Shown here one piece after another: positions 33,560 through 44,347 of a stretch of 64,000 bases of DNA (positions are counted from its first letter, which is position 1; each line of letters opens with the position of its first letter). Both the position numbers and the translations under genes were made by a program. The notes below the pieces were generated by a model. That model saw only the letters and a list, made by a program, of their open reading frames with translations, had not been told where the DNA came from and made no database searches. The stretch spans positions 1 to 64,000 of the forward strand of contig OY723263.1 in assembly GCA_963210315.1 (NCBI GenBank). The letters run 5' to 3'. The DNA is from Rhynchopus euleeides (lineage: Eukaryota > Euglenozoa > Diplonemea > Diplonemida > Diplonemidae).

Positions 33560-34330
33560 GAGTATGCCCCTCACGATTGTGGCACGATTGTGTCTCCCCG
33601 GGTCAGGCTCGGTATTCCAGTCGAAAGCGTAAATGCCCCTCGGCACTGTGCTGGGCGGGGTTGTGTCTCGGTCAGGAGAGGAGGTGCCCCTCAGGCAAAA
33701 TCCTGCGTCTCGCGGTCGGGAGTGAGTGCCCCTCGGCAGGAATGTGTCTCGGCCAGGTGTCCCTCAGGCAGGGAATGTAATGTCTCGGCCCGGTGTCCCT
33801 CGGGCATGAATGTGCGTCTTGGCCAGGTGCCCCTCAGGCAGGGTGCCCCGTAGGCGGAAATGTATGTCTTGACCAGGTGCCCCTCGGGCAGGGTGCCTCG
33901 TAGGCGGAAGTGTATGTCTTGGCCAGGTGCCCCTCGGGCAGGGTGCCTCGTAGGCGGAAGTGTATGTCTTGGCCAGGTGCCCCTCGGGCAGGGTGCCTCG
34001 TAGGCAGAGGTGTCTGTCTTGGCCAGGTGCCCCTCGGGCAGGGTGCCCCGTAGGCGGAAGTGTGTGTCTTGACCAGGTGCCCCTCGGGCAGGGTGCCTCG
34101 TAGGCGGAAATGTATGTCTTGGCCAGGTGCTCCTCAGGCAGGGTGCCCCGCAAGCGTAAGCTGTAGGTATGTCGTGGCCAGGTGCCCCTCAGGCAGGTAA
34201 TGTCTCGGCGAGATGCCCCTCGGGCAGGAAAAATGCGTCTCGGCTAGGTGCCCCTCAGGCAGAAGTGGGTGTCTCGGTCCGATGCTCCTCGGCAAGATCG
34301 TGTCTCGGTCAGGAAAGTAGGAGTTGGATA
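33560..34330. repeat. Minisatellite with 50-bp units
   Basis: Between about 33805 and 34150 units of 50 bp repeat seven or eight times, each with TTGGCCAGGTGCCCCTCGGG, then CAGGGTGCC(T/C)CGTAGGCGGA, then AGTGTATGTC. The flanks (33560-33800 and 34190-34330) contain looser copies of GTGCCCCTCGGGCA with GTCTCGG. The period is not a multiple of 3, so the open frames across it have no coding meaning. Confidence 0.9.
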
Positions 34331-34766
34331 TCACTGACGTCACTTTGCTGCATCAGTATCGACCCATTTATCAGCACCCGACTGTTGCTCTTGGTCCCGC
34401 CTTTGTCAGCGCCTCTGTGACGGAACCTCCAGCTGAAGTATGCGTTTGGAAACCTTGAGCGCGATCAAGCGTGAAGCAGGTTTTCGGCGAGGCGCGGTGA
34501 TAGTCTCGATGGCTGATGGGAATGTCCTCAATCCGCTGCGGCCACGGGCGCAGCGCTGTCCCGCTGTCACGTTCATAAGCGGCGGAGGACCACCTTGAAC
34601 ACCACGGCGTCATCATCCCCATCTTTTTGCGCCCCTCCTTCGTGCTGATCCCCCCGTGCACCTCGCCGTCATTTATTAGAACCAGTGCGTGGGGGTGTTG
34701 TTGTCCTCAACCGCGGCTTCGGCCCTCTTGAGACCTGACACGAGCATGGTGTGAGGGTCGTCTTCT
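34331..34766. other. Spacer between two minisatellites, no gene seen
   Basis: Unique sequence of about 430 bp separating the 50-bp and 84-bp arrays. No domain or repeat was recognised. Confidence 0.45.
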
Positions 34767-35450
34767 CGGTCGGGATTTGGTGCCCCTCGGGCAAGATTGT
34801 GTATCTCTCGGTCGGGAGAGCGGGTGCCCCTCGGGCAAAATTTTTGTCTCGGTCAGGAGAACAGGTGCCCCTCGGGCGAGATGCTGCGTCTCTCGGTCGG
34901 GAGAGTGGGTGCCCCTCGGGCATAGTTTTGTCTCGGTCAGGATAACGGGTGCCCCTCGGGCAAAACTGCGTGTCTCTCGGTCGGGAGAGTGAGTGCCCCT
35001 CGGGCAGAATATTGTCTCGGTCAGGAGAACAGGTGCCCCTCGGGCGAGATGCTGCGTCTCTCGGTCGGGAGAGTGGATGCCCCTCGGGCAGAATATTGTC
35101 TCGGTCAGGAGAACAGGTGCCCCTCGGGCAAGACTGCGTGTCTCTCGGTCGGGAGAGTGGGTGCCCCTCGGGCAAAATTTTTGTCTCGGTCAGGAGAACA
35201 GGTGCCCCTCGGGCGAGATGCTGCGTCTCTCGGTCGGGAGAGTGGGTGCCCCTCGGGCAGAATATTGTCTCGGTCAGGAGAACAGGTGCCCCTCGGGCAA
35301 AACTGCGTGTCTCTCGGTCGGGAGAGTGAGTGCCCCTCGGGCAGAATATTGTCTCGGTCAGGAAACCAGGTGCCCCTCGGGCAAGACTGCGTGTCTCTCG
35401 GTCAGGAGAGTGGGTGCCCCTCGGGCAGGGTAGAATGCTGCGTCTCTCGG
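34767..35450. repeat. Minisatellite with 84-bp units (two 42-bp halves)
   Basis: The landmark GGTCAGG recurs at 34851, 34935, 35019, 35103, 35188, 35272 and 35356, spacings of 84 or 85 bp. Each unit contains GTGCCCCTCGGGC twice, once after GTCTCGGTCAGGAGAACAG and once after TCTCTCGGTCGGGAGAGTG. The shared GTGCCCCTCGGGC ties it to the 50-bp array upstream. Since 84 is a multiple of 3, long plus-strand frames persist, but one unit of 85 bp shifts the frame, which argues against a protein. Confidence 0.92.
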
Positions 35451-35580
35451 ACGGTCAGATCGTGTGTCCCTCAGTCAGGAGAGGAGGTCTCGGTCGCTAA
35501 AAACGCGCCCCCTCGGGCAGAGTGGTTGTGTCATCGCTGTTGTGTCACACCAATTGCCTCTCGGGCGGTGTGTCTTTTTT

Positions 35581-35827
35581 GATTTGACAACTCCGGTTTG
35601 GTGTACCTCGATGAGCTTACCTTACCTTGTCGTCGGACACAACATATCATCGTTGTCCCAAACCCCGTAACCCACGTGAAGTGGATCATCTGAAGTGCAG
35701 AATGAGGTGGAGCAGGTGGAGCACGAAACATAAGTAAACCATAGCAAGAGAGGCCAGCAGCAGTCCCGAGTCCATCGCGTTCCTCGTAGCATTTCCCGTA
35801 CCACACAGGTGTGTTATGTGCAAAAAA
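35581..35827 (-). mobile_element. SINE-like repeat, copy 2
   Basis: Core of about 247 bp almost identical to the copy at 31282-31525, with its T run (poly(A) on minus) at 35575-35580. It lies directly at the end of the 84-bp minisatellite. The flanks differ from copy 1, so the boundaries GATTTGAC...TATGTGCAAAA define the element. Confidence 0.8.
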
Positions 35828-35833
35828 CTATCG

Positions 35834-36000
35834 GTGCCCCCGCTGGATCGTAAAGTGACAACAAACCAAGTACTGCCGAAAGTTGTTTTGTTGGAACGCA
35901 GACACCACTCCCCGGTCTGATGAAGTGGTGTGAGTGGGGACGCACGCTCCAGCTATAGGCACAAAAAGTTTCCCCAGTTGGCTACGCCGAACTAACAAAA
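35834..36000. repeat. Dispersed repeat, copy 1 (second copy at 61085-61288)
   Basis: Shares GCTGGATCGTAAAGTGACA, CAAACCAAGTACTGCCG, TCTGATGAAGTGGTGTG and CCCCAGTTGGCTACGCCGA, in order, with 61085-61288. Copy 2 is about 37 bp longer because of small insertions. No coding capacity and no terminal repeats are visible. Confidence 0.8.
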
Positions 36001-36289
36001 AGGTGGTAGAGCACCACAGGAGAAATGAAGGACACCTCCGGCGAGGAACAATGTGGTTCGGCTGGAAGGCAGGGATGGCTACTGGATCTTGGCCTCGTTC
36101 AGTGAAGCCATTCAGAGTTGCACCCGTAACATTTATCTAGGATCTGATGTGATCAGGAGTACGGGGCTGCTCCAGGTTCTGGGGGCTGAAGGGTATCACA
36201 TTTTGTGATCGTGCGTCATCGTGTGACGTTGAAGTGACGACAAGTCTGCCACGGCGTTCTGTGCTGGGAATCTCGCCCCAGGCAACTCA

Positions 36290-38489
36290 TCAGTAGAGGG
36301 TCGTCGTCCCATGCGCATGTCCAGCAGACTCGCGAGTCTGGCTCGCGGCCAGCAGAGGGCACGCATTCTGCACAGAGACACTGTTCTTGTGGCCACCCAA
36401 AGGGTCCAAACCCTGGGGCGGGAAGGCGGGGACAGGAGGCGGTGTCTCGTCACCCTTCATCATCAGCCCGTTGAGGTTGCTCGAGTCATTCGCACCGTGA
36501 ACACCGTGGACATGGGTGTGGCCGGTGTGGCCACCGGCGTGTGGGTTCGTCTTGGCGCCGTCATTCACGAAGTGCGATATGTGGGGCTGTGTGATCGCTT
36601 GGGAACCGACCTGTGGAAACAGTTGTATGCAAGGGTGTCTCGAGTGTCACCAATATACCTCAGGAGGGCGGTACGTTGTTGCGCCGCCCGCTGGTGCGGT
36701 GTCGCTCAGCAGCGGCTCCTCTGCGTCCAGGGGCTTGTCGAGGAACAGCGGCTCAGGCTCTTTCTGTATGTGTGTGATGGTGTGATGGCTTCGGTGGAGA
36801 CGTGGAGAGCCTGAGGACATACGTTCCAGTTCCATGCCATGAACACTGGGATGGGCAGCATGCATATGGCGTACACCATCCAGCCGATCGCGATGATGCC
36901 GTTCGGGTACTCGCCGTATCTCTCACTGGTGTCGTAGTAGATACGCACAACGAACAGCGTCTGTCATCGTGTTGATGTGGCAGTGAGGAAGAGGCGCATT
37001 CATTATTACATACCGCAAGCATTGGGCCAGACGTCCACAGGATTGTGCCCTTCCAGAAAGGGCCAAGTGAGCGGCCTTCAGGGAAGCCGGGTGAACCCCT
37101 TGTGGCACGGGCGAGGCCCTCCTCAAGCCTGTCCCACCCCCAGTACTTCAGCAGCATGAACCATTCGGCAAAGCACACAACAATAGTGGTGTACGTTGCA
37201 GCCCAGTTGTCCACGACGTCCAGGATGTAGATGCCGAGGCGCGTCGAGTAGATGATCCCAATCAGGAAGAAGACGACACAGAAAACACCCGTGACGACCT
37301 CCTTGCGTGCGTAAGGTGAGTCCTTCGACTTCAAGTAATCGTAGGCGTAGGTATTAAGTGTCTCAGTCCAAGCGAACGTCGAGTCAAGCCCCAGTGTGAG
37401 GAGCATGACAAACAAGAAGAACGAGAAGACGCCCGACCCAGAACCAAACAGACTCACGCCCTCTGCCAGAGTCATGAATGCAAGCCCTGTGCCACTGTTC
37501 TTTGCCAGCTCTGCGACAGTCTGGCACAAAAGCCCAGGGGTGTTGCAGCGTTTCTGGGCCATGAAACCCAAAATCGAGAAAACAGAGAAGCCACTGAAGA
37601 TACTGAAAGTGCTGTTGCACAAGGTCACGTACGTATTCACCTTGTACACATCTTCCTTCGGGCGCGTGTACGACGAGAGCGTAATGGCTGTCCCCATCCC
37701 TGGGGACAGCGAGAAGAGAATCTGCGACGCGGCGTCTTTCCACACAGCAAGGTCGCCGAGGGCAGACCACTCGAACCGCAGGATGTAGAACTCGATCCCA
37801 TCGCCGGCACCTTCGAGCGTAATGGACTTGAAGAACAGGATCACCATCAGGATGATGGGGAGGCCGACAGTCACATACGTCACCTTGGCAGAAGCCTCCA
37901 TACCCCGGAACAGGGCCAGGTACACGATGATGTACACTGCCAGGTTCCCGATGATGATGTGCCACTGCGGGGTTCCAAGACCCGAGAAGTCGCCGTTCTT
38001 CACATCCTCGTAAGGGAAGCGCACGAGGACTTCGTTGTACCAGAAGTGCTCGCTGGGTGCCTGATCGTGGCGCACATTCGGGGGAAGCGCCTCGTAGGTC
38101 CAGGGCAGCGGGTCCTTGAAGGAGTTGACAAGGTACACCATAGAGTAAGACAACAGCAGGTTGTAGTACGGCAGGATGAAGAACAGCATGACAGCGGAGG
38201 TGTACGCCACACCCACCATGCAGGGATGCATGGTCTTGAAGGTCCCGATTGTGTTCTTCCGAGTGGTGTTACCCCAGATGAGCTCCAGCAAATACATCGG
38301 GGAGGCGAGGAACACCAGGCAGATGACGTACGCGACGATGAAGGCGCAGCCACCGTGCCTCCCGACGAGGTAGGGAAACCGCCACACATTCCCAATACCC
38401 ACCGCGTACCCCATCAGGGAGATCATGTAGTCGGCGGTGGACACGCCCTCATGCTCTGGCGTCTCGCCATGATTCCGCCCCTTCCCCAT
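36290..38489 (-). CDS. SLC6-type sodium-dependent (neurotransmitter/amino acid) symporter
   Basis: Four exons: 38489-37014, 36960-36823, 36763-36659 and 36610-36290, totalling 679 aa, all phase 0. Introns of 53, 59 and 48 bp start GTATGT or GTATAT. The N-terminus shows the SLC6 signature GNVWRFPYL followed by G-x2-GG, and about 12 hydrophobic segments follow. The long extracellular loop between TM3 and TM4 has the usual place (around LPWTYEALPPN). TM6 has FSLSPGMGTAITLSSY, TM8 is near LGLDSTFAWTET, and exon 2 encodes the last helix (GIIAIGWMVYAICMLPIPV). SLC6 proteins couple Na+ (and often Cl-) to uptake of amino acids, osmolytes or amines. The C-terminal cytosolic tail is long and His/Gly-rich (HAGGHTGHTHVHGVHG). 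The substrate cannot be told from sequence. Confidence 0.9.
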
Positions 38490-40215
38490 TGTAGCGACAA
38501 GGCCTGGCGGTGGTGGTGGTGGCGGTGGTGCATGTGAGCCGACGTATGTGGGAATGCAACAACAACGGAGGGCGTCGATCTGGTTCGGATGCATACTTTC
38601 GCCGTGTGTGATTTGTTTTTGCACGGTACTCAAGTTCCCGATTATGGCCTGCACAGGTGCACAGACGCTCGACAGAACAGGATACAACGAAGAAGAGCGA
38701 ATTCCTTCTGAGCTCTTGGGGCAAGTCGGACGATGCAGGACGAACCCGTACTCGTGGTGGATCACCTTGAACGCAGTAAACAACAGGGCACATGGTGTGA
38801 GGCATCCGGTTGCACAGACGGCACAGAGGTGACGCTGATGCTGACCGTGTGGAGTCAGACATCTTTGAGTCGTGTCCTAGAGAATGTGTCCGTGGTGTGC
38901 AGCTGGGAGCCGTACGTACTACTGAAAGAAGGACAGGAATGATGGTTCAAATGATTCCCGTTCACAAAGTAACAAAATGCTGCCAAAATATGCCGAAAAA
39001 TCAACACCCGTGACGTTGCTCTTGAGAAACGAGTCGATGGAGCACTACTTGCAGTATTTGTATGATGTCCACTCCAGGAGGACTGAGACACTTGGTGGCC
39101 CTTGAAATGCACTTACGTACACAAATGTACTCCTCCGTTCGCTTTATGGTAGAAGCACCCTGTCCAGCAACTGGAAGAAACAGATCCGGGCTGTTGAACT
39201 CGCTGTGTTGGGCCCGGTGAAGTGGAATGAGGGTGCTAATCCTAAAACCCTGTGCCTGGAATTTTGTCCAAAAAATATCACGTTTTCGCACAAGGCATAA
39301 AATGGTCAAAAAACCCGAAAATCGGGTTTGTAGGGTATATGTCCCCTGTCTGAAAATGCAAAATATGGCCCCGCAGGTGCCCCCAGAGTGATTTAAAATT
39401 GGAAAATCGACATTTTCCACCTACGGGAAATCCCCCAAAATAGGGGGTCCCCAGTCACGAACCCCAAAAAAATGTCCCGCGCGCCTCTAAGGCACTCTGG
39501 ATTTTTATTATGTCATCCAGATGTCACATCTGGGTCCAGGAACACCGGTTTTTGGCCTCAGGAAGTCGAAAAATATGTGTGGAAATTTTTATTCCTGACC
39601 AGGATCCCCTAAAAGCCCGATTTCCCCTGTTTACACATGGGGGATTTCTTGCAACGCCCGCTCGTGTGCTGAGTGTGTTATCCGCGACGTGGATGCGGTC
39701 GCCCTCTTCCTCCCAGAAGCCACTGATCTTCCTCATCCAACTTCACCTCTGGATGTACGCGGCACGTGCTTGGGTTGTCCTGTCGCAGTGCAGCAGAAGG
39801 TCCCCTGTGCACTGCTGCCCAAGCCATTTCGGCTGCACGGAATACGCCACGCAGAGTAACGTGGTATCGCGTGACCAGCTCGTGAGGCTTGTGCCCCGAA
39901 TCGAATCGATAGGCTGCGAGCTGCATTGCCTCGGTCAGTTGATGTCCTTGTGTGTGCATTTTTGTGGACAACAGTCCCTTGGGTATCTGCAGCGCAGGTG
40001 CCTGCACTGGACCAGGACTCCTGATTTGCCTCTGGCACTTGTGATCGGAACGGATGCGGCGACATGCCACGGTGCCCATGAATAGCCATGCCGGCACGAA
40101 AGTACGTTCACGACGGTTGATTACCATTGCTGCACTCTGTCAGAACCAAGGGTCGCAGCTCACCTGAACGCCCACCAGGCCCCCCAACAGGGGGTGAAAC
40201 CAAAGGGTCCCCCAG
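38490..40215. other. Intergenic, no gene seen
   Basis: Contains short palindromes such as AAACCCGAAAATCGGGTTT (39309-39327) and CCCCC-AAAATA-GGGGG (39433-39448). Open frames are short and without recognisable domains. A few stretches show the A/T-run plus GC-run mixture also seen near 55.9 and 63 kb. Confidence 0.5.
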
Positions 40216-40348
40216 CTTCAGCACCTCCCCCCTGGGATTTTTTAACCCAAAATTTTCGAATTCGACATGTCCCCGGGATTTCCACTATGTCGCAGATTTC
40301 GACCATTGGGTCAAGAAAACCTAAAAATCTAGGGGGGAGGTGCTGAAG
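40216..40348. repeat. Foldback element with 18-bp perfect inverted ends
   Basis: CTTCAGCACCTCCCCCCT at 40216-40233 is the exact reverse complement of 40331-40348. Imperfect pairing continues inward (GGGATTTTTT against AAAAATCT). Total length 133 bp with no coding capacity; it is MITE-like. Confidence 0.7.
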
Positions 40349-40881
40349 GATTGCACTGAAAATTTTATCTAACTCGGTCAATATTCCAGGCACAGGGTTT
40401 AAAGCTTCGGTCGGACGATTTTCTTCTTTACTACTTCGCGGCTGCAATTCACGCAGGGGATAAGATAGGTCTGGTTTTCCGGTTTTCAAAACCAGGGTTT
40501 CCCGGTTCCCGGTTTTCTGGAAAAAAAAAAAGGTCGGTCTCATTTTTGGCGGTTTTTTTGTGACTTTGGGACAGTAAAACAGTCAGAAAAATCGCCATAA
40601 AAAAATAGAAAGTGACCCCATCGTGATCCGCACAGAGCTCAAATAGTCCAAAGAAGGCAGAGAAGCGGAGAAGAAAAAATGGACCTAGCGGGTGGCCCGG
40701 TGGGTGGTGATGCCCTCGTCATGCAGGTCTCTTCTGTTTTGAAGGTGCACACATGGTGGACTCCAGCCACCCTAGCGAGTGTCTAAGAGGGAGTCTAAGA
40801 CTGCAGTCTGTACTGGAGACGGGAGTCTATTTTCCAGCTAATTTACGCTAAGACTCCCGCTAGTTGAGACTCATGGGAGAC
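40349..40881. other. Non-coding stretch, no gene seen
   Basis: Contains an A run at 40519-40530 and an imperfect pair GGGAGTCT/AGACTCCC near 40822-40857. Nothing else is recognised. Confidence 0.45.
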
Positions 40882-40933
40882 ACACGGTGTACTCCAGCGG
40901 AGGTAGGGTAACCTCCGCTGGAGTTCACCGTGT
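40882..40933. repeat. Long hairpin, 23-bp stem with one mismatch, 6-nt loop
   Basis: The left arm 40882-40904 (ACACGGTGT then ACTCCAGCGGAGGT) pairs with the right arm 40911-40933 across the loop AGGGTA, with a single mismatch. The stem is strong enough for cruciform DNA or a structured transcript. Confidence 0.85.
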
Positions 40934-41376
40934 CGTCTGCCTCTGTGCAGCGTCACTCGGTGCCATCGAATACATGGCGACAGCCCACCAACTCGAGACA
41001 GATCTGCTTGTCTGGAGGGCTGAGACGAGAACACGAACGTCTTTCAAGCAGTCTTGAAGGTCGCCAAGCCTATTGGGGGCAACTAACAGATGAGATTTGT
41101 TTGTTGCCTGTCGTCACAGCTAGGTGCCCATCTCCTCGATAACGGAATGTGTGCAGAGATCTCGTGAACCCTTTGGCCATTCTGTCGTGCACCCACTCCA
41201 CCCACAACGCACACCTGTCACGAGTGGTCGCTCCCCCGCCCTCCTCCACCCTGAAGGTTGAACCCTCAAGGACCAGTGATCTCCTGCTGGCCGGGCTGCG
41301 ATACAGCGAAGCCTTCCTACTTACAAGCGAATCCAGACTGTAGGGAACAGATGTTCACTACCGTGGCCTCCGGCGG

Positions 41377-41567
41377 CTGGGGGGCTCCGCCCCCCAGACC
41401 CCCCTGCGGCACCAGACCGGTTTTTTGGCCGAGAGTCCAAACTTTCAAAGCAGCTGCTGCGCCTGCCCCACCAAGCAGCCTCAGTACGACAGGACGCGCG
41501 CAGGCACCGGGCCCTCTCAGATTCTGGGAGGGTTTGCGCGGGTCGCGCGCGCCGAAGGCGCGCGCGA
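41377..41567. repeat. Two perfect GC hairpins
   Basis: At 41377-41397 CTGGGGGGC and GCCCCCCAG flank a TCC loop. At 41543-41567 TCGCGCGCGCC and GGCGCGCGCGA flank a GAA loop. Both are perfect. A similar hairpin with a 3-nt loop lies at 55868-55890. The remainder of 40934-42142 shows no gene. Confidence 0.8.
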
Positions 41568-42142
41568 AAAATTTTCAAAACCAGAAAAACCGGAAAACGG
41601 CGCCAGAAAAAAAGTCTATCTTATACCCTGATTCACGTGACTCGGAAAAATATATCCCGCCACAACCAGCAGCCATGCACGATCAGGGTTCACCCAGACC
41701 TGCCGGGGCGTTGGGCGAAATAATGATGAAGACACGGAGACAAAACAGACAAACTCGCACGGTAGATTATGCACCTTTACAGAAGAACTGCGAAGGGAAC
41801 CAGACCGCACGTCACAAGACAAGGCAAGAAAAAATGGGGAGGGAGTGGAAGGCTGTTCTGCTCCAGAAGGAACTCACCAAAGCACTTCACATAAAAAGTT
41901 GAGGATATGTCGAATATCCATCGTTTCCCAGACGAAATGACATGAAACATGAAACAGAGTGCAACTGAACGGCACGGACAAACACGCGCAAACACGCAAT
42001 CGGCAGAACGTATCGTAATTGAGAAAGTGGAGAATGAACACACATCCTGAAACGATCAGCCACGCAAAGAGCTGTACCTCAGTGGCGAGGACGGATGCTG
42101 AAAATTGGAGTTCGAACCTGCGCGGGACGGGAGAGACGCCCG

Positions 42143-44347
42143 TCAAGGCGAGAGTCGGCTGGGCTGGGGTGAAAGCAGCGTTGATATGAGTTCCGGGGGC
42201 GAAGGGCTCCGCCTGCATGGGAAGCTCTGGGCCGGCAGTAGAGACCCGAAGCGCGAGGAGGGGCTCGAAGCCGAATCGAGCGCAACATGAGGGGAATCTG
42301 TTTGCTGTGTCAGTGTGTTGAAGGAGGGGGACACAGGCAACAGCGGCACCTCCGACACAGACGCCAGAGGGACCATGCACTGCATGGCCTGGTATTGACG
42401 CTGGAGTCGTTGCATGCGCCCATCGAAGAAGTTCACCGACTCAGCAACAACGTCCAGAACAGACTTGGTCAAAAGAATGACCAGGGCCATTTGAAAGGTT
42501 CGGCGTGCCGTGTCAAATGGAAGGCCAGACATCGGTGCACTGGATGAACCTGTGTAGTACCCGATGGCCATGAGCAGCGACCCCGTTGCCTGCAACGACA
42601 GCACGATGAAGTCCAGACAGGCGTTATGATGTCTTGCGTGAGGCCACAGCACTGCCACGATGACAGAGAGAGAGCCCAGCACTATCGAGGTCGCCAGCTT
42701 CTTATGCCCGCACCCGACAGTTGTGGAGGCATCGAGTGCCGCGATCGCAGAGACAGCCAAAGACCCGGAGAACTCGACGATGGCAAACCACACGAACTCC
42801 TGCCTGTATGCCCGCACGACTGTCCCGTACCTTCTGACCCATCTCGTGTCAGGATGCGTGTTCACCCAGTCACCCCCAACAAGCATCCGCTTGCAGATCC
42901 CACCGAAGCCCTGGTTTTCGGGCAGCTCTGAGTCTTCGCAGTAGCACGCGAGGTGAGGCACACTGCGAGTCACGTGCCGGAAGAGCAGGCATGGCACTAA
43001 GATGCACACGAACAGGGTGGCAAGACCGACGAAGAACATTCCGATGTGAGTGGGATGCAGCACCAGCCGCACGGCACCCAGGCTCGTCCCCTGATACAGC
43101 AGAGAGAAGACGAACAGTGGTGCCGACGGAAGGTACAGCAGTCCCTGAGGGTCGATGTTCTTGACAGCGTATCCGGCCCGACTCCCGACACACTTGACGA
43201 CTTGCAGCACAAAGGCACAGATCATTGCGAAGCCGACAGTGATGGTCAGGTTGCCCACCACCACGCCGAGACCCTCACTTCCCCCCACCACCCACTGCGT
43301 CGGGTGCAGCGACCGCGGTGTTTGCGCAGCCCCGCTGCACGGCATGAGAGCAATCATGAGACGCGTGGCACCCCCGGCACCCGATGCGCCAGCGAGCACC
43401 CCAGCTGCTGCAGTGAAGCCACTCGAAATATCATCGTCGACAAGCTGCTCCTGCTTGATATCCTGAGGGGCAGCCGTCGGAAGGGTCGGAGGTCCCATCG
43501 TTGCGGGAAATGTCGATGGTTGGCCCGATGGTTGGAGAGGCGCTTCAGAGACTTTCGGAGCCAACGACTCGACGGGCGGAGATGGTGACGGGGGCGGCTG
43601 CGTCTGCGGCACAATCGTCGGCAGTGCGGGCGTCTCTGATTCCGCTGCGGCTGTTGGTGGGACAGGCGAGGCAGGTGAGGCAGGTGCCGGCGTTAATGGA
43701 GGCAGTGTGTCTTTGGGAATGGGAATGGGAATAGGAATGGGTGCTGTTGACGTGGGGAGAGGCGGCGGAGCAGTTGCGGGAGGAAGGGTGGCCGCAATAG
43801 TCGGTCCGGGGGTCGGTGGCGCAGGTGTTCCAATGTTTGGCGTTGGTGCAGGCGTCACGGGGTGCTCGCCGAATGACCACCTCTGCTGATTCACTGCAGC
43901 GCAGCTCATTTGGACAGCCAGCGCATGGATTGCAGTCAGCGAGTCAGGCGATATTTGAAGGCACATGTCAGAATACAGGACTGCAATGACGAAAGCACCT
44001 TGAGAAGCCCTGAACTCGAAGCGCTGACTGGCCTGGATATCGTCGCAAGTCTCGACATTCAAAATAGCCCCGTCTGAGGTGTTCCGGAGGTTTGACATAC
44101 AGTACGCGGGGTCTTGTACACTCTGGATCATCTGGAAGCCGCTATGGGGGATCACTTTCCACCGTTGGCGCTCGCTATTGTTCTGGATCGCCTGAAACAC
44201 CACTGACCCGAAAGAGAGGCCCATCCCAGAATATTCGGACACAATGCGCACCTCCCCCTGAGGCAACGTCACTGCGCAGCATGTCCTTAGGATCGCAAGC
44301 AGAAGGAGGACACACACAGCATGATGTCCGTTACCTACAGTCGCCAT
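42143..44347 (-). CDS. Lectin-headed, Pro/Thr-stalked multi-pass membrane protein (paralogue 1)
   Basis: Uninterrupted 734-aa frame from ATG 44347. Residues 1-25 form a signal peptide. Residues 27-160 resemble a ricin-B (beta-trefoil) lectin, with the three QxW-type repeats QRW (61-63), QRF (108-110) and QRW (155-157) and paired cysteines. A Pro/Thr/Ala-rich stalk (about 162-300) includes PIPIPIP. About residues 325-640 hold six to eight hydrophobic helices with LHPTQW and, later, VLHPTHIGMFF. A Ser/Pro-rich cytosolic tail follows. The neighbour at 45720-49187 has the same plan. A surface carbohydrate-binding receptor or channel-like role is inference; the membrane part matches no family I can name. 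Confidence 0.75.
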   Translation of the reverse strand: MATVGNGHHAVCVLLLLAILRTCCAVTLPQGEVRIVSEYSGMGLSFGSVVFQAIQNNSERQRWKVIPHSGFQMIQSVQDPAYCMSNLRNTSDGAILNVETCDDIQASQRFEFRASQGAFVIAVLYSDMCLQISPDSLTAIHALAVQMSCAAVNQQRWSFGEHPVTPAPTPNIGTPAPPTPGPTIAATLPPATAPPPLPTSTAPIPIPIPIPKDTLPPLTPAPASPASPVPPTAAAESETPALPTIVPQTQPPPSPSPPVESLAPKVSEAPLQPSGQPSTFPATMGPPTLPTAAPQDIKQEQLVDDDISSGFTAAAGVLAGASGAGGATRLMIALMPCSGAAQTPRSLHPTQWVVGGSEGLGVVVGNLTITVGFAMICAFVLQVVKCVGSRAGYAVKNIDPQGLLYLPSAPLFVFSLLYQGTSLGAVRLVLHPTHIGMFFVGLATLFVCILVPCLLFRHVTRSVPHLACYCEDSELPENQGFGGICKRMLVGGDWVNTHPDTRWVRRYGTVVRAYRQEFVWFAIVEFSGSLAVSAIAALDASTTVGCGHKKLATSIVLGSLSVIVAVLWPHARHHNACLDFIVLSLQATGSLLMAIGYYTGSSSAPMSGLPFDTARRTFQMALVILLTKSVLDVVAESVNFFDGRMQRLQRQYQAMQCMVPLASVSEVPLLPVSPSFNTLTQQTDSPHVALDSASSPSSRFGSLLPAQSFPCRRSPSPPELISTLLSPQPSRLSP

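Noticed and set aside
34751-35582. Overlapping plus-strand frames over the 84-bp minisatellite
   Set aside because: Periodic by-product of an 84-bp unit; one 85-bp unit breaks the phase and no domain is present.
42105-42125. GAGTTCGAACCTG resembling a tRNA B box
   Set aside because: No matching A box or cloverleaf could be folded around it.
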